A DNA stretch of 64,000 bases from Blastobasis lacticolella. Taxonomy: Eukaryota; Arthropoda; Insecta; Lepidoptera; Blastobasidae. The notes beneath the pieces were generated by a model that did no database searches, was not told the origin of the DNA, and saw only the letters and a list, made by a program, of their open reading frames with translations. The stretch lies in contig LR990044.1 of NCBI GenBank assembly GCA_905147135.1, positions 5,894,122 to 5,958,121 on the forward strand. Direction: 5' to 3'. How positions within the stretch are numbered: the stretch's first letter is position 1; each line of letters opens with the position of its first letter. Both the position numbers and the translations under genes were made by a program. Below, in pieces: positions 20,932 through 32,900 of the stretch.

Positions 20932-23900
20932 ATGCCACCATTACGATCTGGATTAGTGAAAAGAAAGTTGCCGTCTAAAAAAGTCGAAGAAGATCCCAAA
21001 AGTAACGTCTCTGAAGAGGTATGTGTATAAAGCATGGTGTATTTTGATAAAAGTTTGTTAAAATTTGTTGGTTAATGTGTTTTTAAATTATTACTAGGAC
21101 TCGAATGACTCTGGGGCTGACGAAGATTTGATTCGAGGTGATCTGGATGGTGCTGATGATGCTACAGACTCTGAACATGAAGACTCTGAAGCAGCTGAAT
21201 CAGATGAAGAGACTGAGGTATGCCCCTCACTTTGACTATTTTGCTAGATTTATCACACGATATTCATAAAATTTAATATTAATATTTTTACATACACTTA
21301 AAAGGTATGAAAAAAAAGGTTTGTCTTGACTATGTACAAGTTTTGCTTAGTTTGTTTAGCTGAATAATTGTATTTATTGGTTGCAGAAAGTGCTGTTCAA
21401 TGAAGATGATGAGGCAGAGTCAGGGGCTGAATCAACAGAGTCATCTGTAAGACATCATTATCATACTTATTCAAATTTTCGTACACTGATCCAAACTAAT
21501 CAATGCAAATGCACTGTCTGTCTGTTTTTAGAATTCACACTACTGAACAGTTTTGGATAAAATTTGGCATGGAGATGGACTAATAATTATCTATAAAATT
21601 AACTGATTTTATGAACATGAAGTCCACAAAACCTAGTATTACAGACAATATTACTAATTAAGTGCCAATTTAACTTTTAGTATTTCATATTTATTATCCA
21701 GGTATATTTTTTATTTTAGGAGTTGACAGACTCAGAAGCTGATGATGAATCAGACGATAAAGATAGCGAAGAAGACGAGGATGACAGTGATAATGAATCG
21801 GGCATTGGCCAGACTAATTCAAGCGAAGATGAAACAAAAAGTATTGAAATAATAGGGAATAAACCAAAAAAGGAAGAAACAAAAAAGAAGGAAACAAAAT
21901 CTATTTCAACAATAAAAGCGAATACTAAAAAAAGTAATCAAACAAAACCTAGCAAAGGAAATTCTAGCATAGAAATATTAGAAACTAAAATTAAAGAAAC
22001 AAGTATACAGCCTATTCAAAATAAAGGTAAGATTAAAAGTGTGGCAACCATTATTATGAATTATGGTCTAGCTAGTGTAAGGTTGCACAACCTTTTTGAC
22101 TGTTGAACAAAATTGATGATTTCATAAATTAATATCAGTCAATTCTGATGTGCAGTGGAACACATGTTACTCAATAGCACAACTAATTCCATACATACAT
22201 GATGTCACACCTTACCCCAGTAGGGGTAGGCAGAGACCACATTTAAATAATACAATATTTTGACCAACAGATGAATACGAATCTGGAGACACGTCGGATG
22301 AGGAGGATCGCAGGAACACAGTGGGCGATATTCCGATGTGGTGGTACAATGAGTACCAGCATGTGGGGTACGACCTTGACGGCAGGAAGATAATAAAGCC
22401 ACCACAGAGGGACCAGATTGATGAATTTCTCAAGTGAGCAGTTTAATATTTTATTTTAGTTGAATATTTATTTTTAGTTGACCACAGAGGTAGAATTGTG
22501 TCATATAGTGCTTTCATTTGTTACACCACATGATAAGTTTAAAAAAACGTTTTTTTTAAACACACATCCTCCATCTAGAATCCTGAGCTACCGGTCCAAA
22601 ATCAGGCACCACCCCACCATCGAAATTCGTGTTCAGCATGTCCAAATTATTAAAAAAAACACTGTTAGTCAAATGTTACCCAAAATGCTGCTAGAATGAC
22701 TGGTCTAATTATAATGTAGTGGACCAAAACATAGATATTGTGACAGCTTAGTTGATGTGATTTGATGAAGGTGATTTGATTTTGAATTATGTGTTATACC
22801 CTACCAGGAAATGTGAGGATCCTGATTTCTGGCGGACAGTCCGAGACCCATCCACGGGTCAGGATGTGGTGCTTAGCAAACAGGATCTTGATCTGATATC
22901 CAGGATCCGACAGGGACAGGTGCCCAATGCGGAACATGATGAATATCAGGTATGGACATAGATCTCTTTATGTATTTTGCAAGCAGTGATGCAAGTGATA
23001 GTGATGGTAAGCAGTTACTGTTATTATAGTATTACATACAGCGAGTAGAATGGAAGTCAACAGCCGCGTTGGTTCAACCTTTATAAAGCAGCCAAGAAAT
23101 GGAGCATATTGCCTGCAAGTGTATTCCCTGATCATTATAATCTGGACGCCTCCAAGTCTTAAGTGAATAGGGTGTTTCTAGACACACATGCTCCATCTTT
23201 GGCCGCATTGGCACTTTCCCATCAGGTGAGATGGCGGTCAAACGCCTGGCTAGTCTAATTAAAAAAAAAGGTTACTTTTATTTTGAGCTCTTTTGAACCC
23301 CAACAGTTCTAGAATGAATGATAGCGATTTCAAAATCTACCTGATAACGCTACTGAAAAGAAAGGTCCGTTGTCAAAATACTGCCTTACTATTGGACAGA
23401 ATGATAAATAACGGATCTATTCCAGCCAATGACAGGGCTTCGTTTTGACATTAGACTTCACGTCGCAGAAGCGCTATCTGGCGAATTTTGAAATCGCGGA
23501 AATATTTAGTTTAAAACCTGATCTGATCTGGTGCCCACAATTCCACCATCACACCACCCACCCATACTCACTATGTAGACCCTCTGTTGGTCAAGAACGT
23601 TTCTCGCTCGTACTATTCGGATGTGGAAGGAGCTTCCAGCCACAGTTGTTCCTTTGGACTATGACATATGATCGTTCAAGATGTATATTAGAGGTATCTT
23701 TAGAGGTGAGCAATGCATTGGTAGCTCCCCTGGTGTTGCTGATGCCCCTAGGTGGCGGTGACCACTTTCCATCAGGTGGCCCGCTTGCCTGTTTCTCTGC
23801 CGTCTAACATAAAAACCTGGTATCCCCCACAGCCATGGGTGGAATGGTTCAGTCGCGAGGTGTTGGCGACTCCCATCCGCGCTTTCCCAGAGCACAAGCG

Positions 23901-26900
23901 CTCGTTCCTGCCCTCCAGGAGCGATGAGAAGCAAATCTCGAAGATAGTCCACGCGTTGAAGATGGGCTGGACTAAGACCAGGAAACAGCTCGCCGAGGAA
24001 CGACGCAAGAGGAAGGTAGGATTTTTTTTGTTTATTCAAATGCAACAGTTTCCGGCAGTTTTTTCTCGGACTAGTCTCTAATAGGACTGTTTCACGCGGG
24101 AGTACTCTCTTCTATAGCCTCTTATACGTCCAACAGCACGGCTAGTATAAGTATGCCCGGAATATAGCTCGCGCCGTGAGGGGGAGCCTTTCATTCGTTC
24201 TCTTCTGCCTGTCAACCGGCATAGCCACGGACGTATGATTGGAGTATGTGACTGAATCTCCTTTTGCATTAATCACTTTTACTTTAGCATACCGAAAATA
24301 TTGGTTACTAGCCGTCCCTAGCGGCTTTCACTCGCGAGCAGACCTGTCCTCGGGATAAAAAGTAACCCACGTCACTCGGGAATATCGTAGCTTCCTATTA
24401 GTGAATTTTTAAAATCAGTCCAGTAGTTTTTGAGTTTATTCATTACAAACAAGAAAACAAATCTCTTCCTTTATTATGAAGATCGCAGGTACAGTCGAGT
24501 TCATTAATATGTGAGCATTGCCAAGGCTTCAAATATAAATGTACATGGAAGGTTACTTATATATCTGAGCATATTCATCAATCAAACATATGTTCATCTT
24601 GACTGTACCAGCTGGACGCGGAAGGCACAAGACCGGCTTTGTAGCGTTCTCTGGGGGAAGCCTATGCCCAGCAATGTACGTCTTTCGGCTGATATGATGA
24701 AATATGAGATTCTACTTTATTGCAGCAACCATAGCCAAGCAAATAGTCTTTATTAACTTTCCCCACCGCAGGAGCGTACCTTCTACAACCTGTGGGGCTC
24801 GACCGGGTCGGAGGAGACCGCGCGCGGCATCCACAAGCACATCCCGGCGCCGCGCCGCGCGCTGCCCGGACACGCCGAGAGCTACAACCCCCCGCCCGAG
24901 TACTTGCTCGATTCCAAGGAGGTAGGCGTTTTTTACGTCATTTTTTCTCCAAATGTAGTAGAGTGAGGCGTACCCTCAACAGGCCTAAATAAGCGGGCCA
25001 CATGATGATGCGTGGCCACCGCTGCCAATGGACGTTAGCAACATCAACACCTATAAAAAAATTAAGGGAAACGTTACACATTACAACCCCCCGCCCGAGT
25101 ACTTGCTCGATTCTAAGGAGGAAGGAATAAGAATAAATTTATTTATTTATACCTGAGTATCGGCTTGATGCCAAGCCGGTGGACTCTTTTGAACCCCGAC
25201 GAGAGACGGGGGGGGAGAGGGATTAAGGTTCTTTACCCTCAACCGGCAAGGTTTCCAGTGCTCCATGGGGTGGGGATTTGGGGAACCGTGGCTTTGGCAG
25301 TGGAGTGGAATATTTGCCTATTTGCTGCCAGAGCAACGTGTTATAGAGGTGGACAACGCATTAGCAATACTCTTGGTGTTGCTAATTTCTATAGGCAGTG
25401 GTGACTACTTTCCATCAGGTGGCCGCTTGCCTGTTTGCCTACCGTATGACAGAAAAAAAAACCAGCGTAAATCTATGGAAAGATGTATGAATGTGGAAGA
25501 GGAAAAAGAGGGGTGTCAGGATCGTAGCTTGTGGCATTCGATAGTCTCTGTCTAACCCTGTAGGATATAGGCGTGAGTGTTTATTTAGTTATGTATTTTT
25601 ACCAGGGGTATCACCAATGCATTGCCTGCCTCTAAAACCTTGCAACAGGTTGCACGACGTTGTACGGACACGTTGCATTGGGTACAAAGTACATTCCTAC
25701 AACCCCCGCCTGAGTACTTGTTCGATGCAAGGGTAGGCACTTAAACCAACACGCCAGAGGAAATGGGGAAAAATAGTAGTACGCGGACCTTTGGTGCTAC
25801 TATAGGACAGCTCCTAAGCTAACTCGTTAAGTATCTGGTACAGATAGTCAGTACCATCGGCAAGACTATTCAGTTGACATCCGGAACTAAGGTATTATTG
25901 GACTAAAACGACAGTTTGAAACGCCCACTTCACCACTGGCGACGCTGTCAACTGCACAGACAAGAAACCGTGAATTTCATCATCCTGGCTTATGCCAGGG
26001 TGCTCTTTCCTACTTTTCTTTCACTTCGCCCGGTCTTCAGCATCTTCATGTCGTAGGCCATTGGCTGTCATCCGATTCGGCAATGCCTTCTGTCGTGTCC
26101 CGGGCCCCCCACGGAATCTCTTATCCTGATACCTGCAGATTTAGACACATGTTTGCCACGTATCACTGGGACTTATGCAGCACGTGACCGACCTAGCGCA
26201 GGCGAGCCTCCTCATACTTATCGGCGATGTCCCTCACACCAATCCACCACCGCGGGTAAATTTAATCCGGATAGTCGAGTAGTGTTACGCCGCACATCCA
26301 CTATATAAGTTAGGGTAATACAAGCAATCCACTAACCCACACCACCCCCTAGATGAAAGAGTGGAACAAGCTAACCGAGACGCCGTGGAAGAGGAAATAC
26401 ACGTTCCTGCCAACCAAGTACGCGAACCTACGCGCCGTGCCCGCCTACGAGCGGTACATACGCGAGCGGTTCCTGCGGTGCCTGGACTTGTATTTGGCAC
26501 CTAGGGCCATTAAGATGCGGGTAAGTTGCAACATCCTAGTGTTTTTATAGGTTGGTAAGTAAATAAAGACCAAATGATTGAGCGTGAAAACGATAATAGT
26601 AGGAGATCCAGCCATAGTAAAATCTTCCCTCGTCTGTTATTCAGAGAAATTTATACAAAAGCAAATAAGAAAAATAATATATGGGTTGCCTTCTCTCACC
26701 CTGGTCTAACTATGGGGTTGCCATGGCGATAATCTGACCTCACCTGAATGTTCATGTGAGGGGAAACATTGTGGTGAAATCTGCACATTCAGGCGGCTGA
26801 ATGTGTAACTATGATCCAATCTGGTCAGTTTCTCTGGTGACCCTTCAAGGAAGTCACACGGCAGTCGCTCAACTGTAATTAGCTGATCTGCCAAATCCTA

Positions 26901-29900
26901 GATCATGGTCACTGCAGACCCTGGGCCCCGCAAGAGCACAACCGTGACATTAACGCCAAAATAACCCTCATAATTATCATTGATAACCGCAACCCCGACA
27001 CAAAAGCACCCAAACCATCTCAAACGCTTGGCACCCCCAGCTCACAATAACCCCAGAAGACCTGGTGCCCAAGCTGCCGTCGCCTAGAGACCTGCAGCCG
27101 TTCCCTACCACCGAAGTGCTGCAACTGAAGGGTCACAAAGGCCTGGTGAGGAGCTGCGACTTCGATCCGAGCGGACAGTATATTGTATCTGGCAGCGACG
27201 ATGGCACTGTTAAAGGTAAGTTTAGAGTTTTACAGGTCTAACCAAGATGACAATCGCTTCTTAGCGATAGCGATTTTATATACTACCCAGACATTGGACC
27301 GCCATCTCACCTGGTGATAACTAATGATGCGGCTGAAGAAGGAGTATGAATTGTCGATTGGATCTTGTCAGATACGTTCGACCAGCGCTCGTAGATCGGC
27401 GAAGTACTGCGAACACTGGGAATATGACCTAATGTAGCCGACAAGTTCCGATTGACAGTCGCAATAGAATCGATGCGAAGCAATTGGCAAGTGGTTTATC
27501 AGTTGTAATAAAACCTCCCGTAACCAAAATATCGCTGAGGTTAGGTTAGCTGACACAATATCATTGCAAGGAAAAAGCGACCTTGTTGCTTTATGGCGTA
27601 CAACTGAACTTCAACGTTAGGGTGATAATGATAAAGCAATTTTCGCGATAAAGCGTTGCCACGCTATCCTGTCATTATCTGATGATATTTTTGTACCTGG
27701 TAACACTTTTCACCTCTGCAGTACGAAAGGGGCGCTTTTCCGAAAAGCGATTTTTTATTACACTAGTCATTTGACCGCCATCTCTGCTGGTCGTAAGTGA
27801 CGATGCCACCGAAGATGGAGCATGTCTGTCTTGGAACCAAATTTTTTCACACACGAAAAGCGCTCTTTTCGTATTGGAGAGGTGAAAAGTTGTACGTTTT
27901 ACAGATGTATGTATGAGCATCCATGTAGTCTATGTTACACTACTGCGGTAGTTCGTGATTTTTGTCAGCACTTGCAGCAAAAATTCACTTTATTATTATT
28001 ATTATTTTATCCTATCTATCTAAATCATAAATATTTCGCCATTCACAGTCTGGGAAACCAGCAGTGGGAGGTGTCTGCGCACCATTTCCCTGCCGGACCC
28101 CGTGGTCAGGGTCGCGTGGACCCCTGCTACTGGTCTTTCCCTGGTGGCGGCCGCGACAGGGAACAGACTATTGCTACTGAACCCTGGTGCCGATATTGGA
28201 GACCACCGGGTGGCCGAAAGAACGGATGAACTGTTGGAGGAACCGCCGCCGGCGCACGATGTTGTCAGTAAGTTGGTTTGTTCAATACTAGCGTTTTCCC
28301 GCGACTTCGGTCGCCTGGAAATAAATTTAATGACAGTTCAGGGCCTAATCCTATCGAATTCGAAATTTTTTCTAGCTACATATCTCCATTAATAATGACA
28401 TTGAAATGTCTTCGATAGTCGCATATTGTCAAAGATCAATTTCAGTGACGTTTTAATACAGTTTTTTGACTAGAGAAAATGTCGATGTTACAGCGCGAGA
28501 ATCGTGTATGAATGCTAATACTGTCGAGAGGTCAAGCTGTATCCCTACTTCTACCCATCCGAATTTGGTGCAACGTGGGACATTGACATGCTCTCACGCT
28601 TTTTGCTTCTGAATTTAGTCGACTGAATTTAGCCACAAGTAACAAGCGCATAAAGTCGGTTTTGTGTGCTGTGTGTAGCAACCAGTTAAAAAATGAGAAA
28701 TTTCTGTGTTGTGAATTGTAATAAAGTGTGAAATCACGATCTCTATTGAAGCCTAAATACTAAACCCAAAGACCAATAACTAACCCAACGAACGCGGTGT
28801 TCCCCAACAGTGGACGAGCGTACGTCGTCGTGCGTGAAGTGGGAGAAGCCCACGGCTGAAGAATGGGCGCGCGGCGTGAGGATCGCCGTCACACACTTCC
28901 GGCCCGTCACACATGTGAGTCTTAATTCTAAGGCAGTAATCTCTGTTAACACCTCTCTTATTTTTTCGTTGGGAATTAAAAAGAAAGGTCAATGTGTCAC
29001 AAAGCTCGGTGATTTTCATGCTCATGATTGGTTGAGTTCAAAATTCGAATTCGGAGGAAAACGAATATGTGCTGCCCACCTAAAGGCTGAGTCGCATTCG
29101 TTGCGTTTGACACTGATGCTCTGAATGTGCTCGATGTTGAAGCCTCTGAACGTGGCCCTGGGAATCTAAAAAGGCCACATTAGCGTTTTATATTATGCTT
29201 CATATTAGAGTGCCACAAACTTATTTTATCCGGCGGCCAATACTGGAACTAAGTGACGCCATTTTGAATTGTCATGTCAATGTCAACTACAGCGACGCCG
29301 TTGATAAGTTTGTGACAAATTGATATAAATCTGAATATATGAAAATATGCACTAACGTGGTCTTTTTAGACCCCTTGCACGGCTAGTACAGCACGGCTAG
29401 CACAAATGTGCCCGCGATGCAGCTTGCGCTGCGAGAGTTTGTTTCCCTCTTTCAATACCAAGATGAAAGAGATAGCCGTATCTATGTCGCGCTTACATTT
29501 GTCTTCGCAGTGTTGTGCAGATGTGCTCTTGCGTGCGATAAGCGAGACGCGCAACCTAGATACTGCTATCTCCTTCATCTTAGTATTGAAAGCGGGAAAC
29601 AACGTTATGTCGCGGCGCGAACTGTGTGGCGTGCACACTTGTACTCGTGCTGATTTGCTACCGATTGTAAAAATATTGCGACCTGTCTAGCTAGCAATAT
29701 TGGTACTAGCCGTGTTGATTCCCTACAGAATGTCATAAAATCTCTCATCCCTAGCTCTCCTGGCACGCCCGAGGCGACTACATAGCAGTAACCCTGTCAG
29801 ACGCGGCCTCTCGCGCCGTCGTAGTACATCAGGTGTCTCGCCGCCGCAGCCAACTGCCTTTCGGGAAGGCGAAGGGATTGGTGCAGTGCGCGCTATTCCA

Positions 29901-32900
29901 TCCCATCAGGCCGATGCTGTTTGTTGCTGTGAGTATCTCGAGGCTACATGTACAAATACAAAAACTCTTCATTTGCACACTACAGGATACACAAATGAGA
30001 TAAAATATATTAATGCGTCATGTATATTAGATGACGCATGCAACTGCGTCGAAATATCGAGGTAAAAACAATACTAACCGTGGTAACAAACCCGATAATA
30101 TGCGTAGTGAAAAACTACGAAAGTCTTAAAACCTATACTATTGTGATAGTACTAGACTATTGTGATATCCTGTCTATAAGTTAAGTGTCAGAACTAAGTG
30201 TATGTGTCGCCACTGTAGATTTATATGTTTATTTATTTAAATTTGCCAACAGATTTACATTTCTTACAACATCTTTATGCTAGTCATAAAAACAATGAAG
30301 GCATTGAGAGGTCGAAATTCCACTAGATGGCGCTACTAGCGAGTAAAGTCCGTCATCAAAATACCTTGTGCTCTTGGTCAGAATCAAACGGTCTAAGGTG
30401 ACAGGTGGATTTCAGCCAATAGAATTTTTATAGTGACAAAACCTTACTCGACAGTGGCGCCCACTGGTGAGCACAAAAACGGTTGCCTTTATTCACATAA
30501 ATGTAAACCCAATAGCAGGCAAACCTTGCATGCACTATACCTATAGTTCCTGGCTACATAGGGGTTGCAGCGGTGCATTTCAGTAAGTCCACTGGGGCGT
30601 ATATTCTGGCAAAGGTTTATTATGTCTGTCGCTAATAAAAGCTTTAAAATCGATAATTACAATGAGGTCCATTGATTAATCGCAGCGTGGGTAGGCCTCC
30701 CACAAGGTGCAACGACGACCTAGTAAAGATCGCAGGTATCACTTGGATGCGGAAGGCACAGAACCGGCCTTTGTGGAGATCTCTGGGGGAGGCCTATGTC
30801 CAGCAGTGGGCGTCTTTCGGCTGATATTGTGATGACGTAGATTCTGATGGGGGTTGCAGCAGTCCACTTCGCCAGTTTCAATACCTGATGTAGTGACATC
30901 TATCGCTCCAATAGTCTAGATACTCAACAATACTCGCATTACGAGTACAAGAACAAGGTTGGCAAGCATCCGCACATAGATGGCGCTGACCGTCCTACAT
31001 CGCGGTAGAGAAGTGTGCCAACTTCCGTGGCTATATACTTCTTCCGACGATAAATTGTCGGACCCTTGGTCCCCTGGTCACAAATCCGGCCAGGTGGGTA
31101 ATTGCCCTTTTCCACCTTCTCCATCTTCGCTTGCCAACATTGGCCTATACTCTTCACCGCCAAACTAAATTCTGCCTTTCATCTAACAGACCCAACGCGC
31201 GATCCGAGTCTACGACCTAGTGAAGCAAGAGTTGGTCAGGAAGCTGCTGCCGGGCGCGCAGTGGGTCAGCGGGATGGCGGCCCACCCGGCAGGGGACAAC
31301 CTACTGGTGTCCTCGTACGACAGGAAGTGTATATGGTGAGTGGCGGGGTACCAGTATTCAGTCACAGGACGGCCACATGGCCTCAAGTCCACTTATTTAG
31401 GTGCGCTTGAATTGTAATTGAATCGTAGCGGCAGTTTGACACGTTTTTGGTATTCTGCTACTGTTACTTGGATCGCAATAGCAGCTCAATGGCAGTTTTA
31501 TTTTATATATTTAACCATTTATTGTACACAAGATTGTTACAAATGTGTATGATATAATATAACAACAGGCCAACTTATTTGTATAAAAAAAAATTTTTGT
31601 AGCGTAATAACAAAAACGAGTCAAATTGCCATTGAGCTGCTGTTGCGATCCAATTACAATTCAATTTCATCCCTAGTAAATGAAGTTGGTTTGGATTATG
31701 TGACTCATCAATAAATCAACTCTTGAAAGGACTGTATATCGAATTATATTTAGTTACATGCATTGAAATTAAAAACAATGAAAGGCGATCTATCCTCGGC
31801 TGAGTGCTGCTTGCGTGTGGGTCACGTGACCCTTCGTAGTTCCAATATAGTGCTTACCAGACCGATAACCAAAGTTAAGCAATCCACGCAGTCCGGGAAC
31901 TGGATGGACCGTTTCGTACTTTGAGACTAGTCGAACTTCAGCGCTGCAACGAGCTCGCCACTGACCCCGTTAGCAAAGCGAGATTGACCGAGGTCTTCCG
32001 CTAGGGACCGAGTCTGGTTTAACAGTATATTATTTATTTCTTTATTTATTTAAAACTTTATTGCACAATAATACAATTGGCAATAATAATAATAATACAA
32101 TATTATTATTGTCGTAGCTATCGCGGTGTTCAGAAGGATTTCTTTACTGGGATTTTGCGTTGGCTGTTGTATACAGTTTAGTTTTCACAAACAAGCAGAC
32201 AGCTCACTTGATAGCAAACGGTAACTGTCGACCAAAACATCTACGATTCATACACTTAATAAAATGTCCTACCACCTAATTTTACAGTAAGTTTCAGTAT
32301 TATAAAAGTATTGTGTTTTAGTATAATAAAAGTATTGTGTCAGTAATCGGGTAGAGATTGCGGGTACCGTGGCTTTGGCAGTGGAGGGGCATTTGCCTTT
32401 TTGCTGCCAGAGCAACGTGTTATAGAATTGGGCAAATGGGCGATGCCGCTGGTGTTGCTAATGTGACCACTTTCCATTAGGTGGCAAGAAGCAAGCGTAC
32501 TTTGCCTACCGTAAGGCCCGATTCACATCGGTCAAGTGTTTAGCTAAGTCGACGAGTAAAATGAGCGACTACCGGTGTAAACAGTAGTGAGTCGGTACAG
32601 CGTACCGACACTGCCACTCGCCACTGTCCTTGATCAATATAAATCTGGTATAAAACATAAAATAAATGTGCCCTTATCATCCCCAGGTTCGACCTAGAGC
32701 TCTCGTCGAAGCCGTACCAGGCTCTCCGCTTACACGGCGGCGCCGTCCGCGCGGTGGCGTTCCACCGCCGCTACCCACTATTCGCTTCAGCCGGCGACGA
32801 CAAATACATCGTGGTCTCCCATGGGATGGTCTACAAGTGAGTATCGGAGGTCAAGACTCAACAGGTTGCAGGTGTCCTGGTCGATGGTGGCCGCGCAACA

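Noticed and set aside
23445..23807. 120-codon open frame in BOP1 intron 6
   Set aside because: Its second half is the GTGACCACTTTCC repeat, and the first half shows no family feature.
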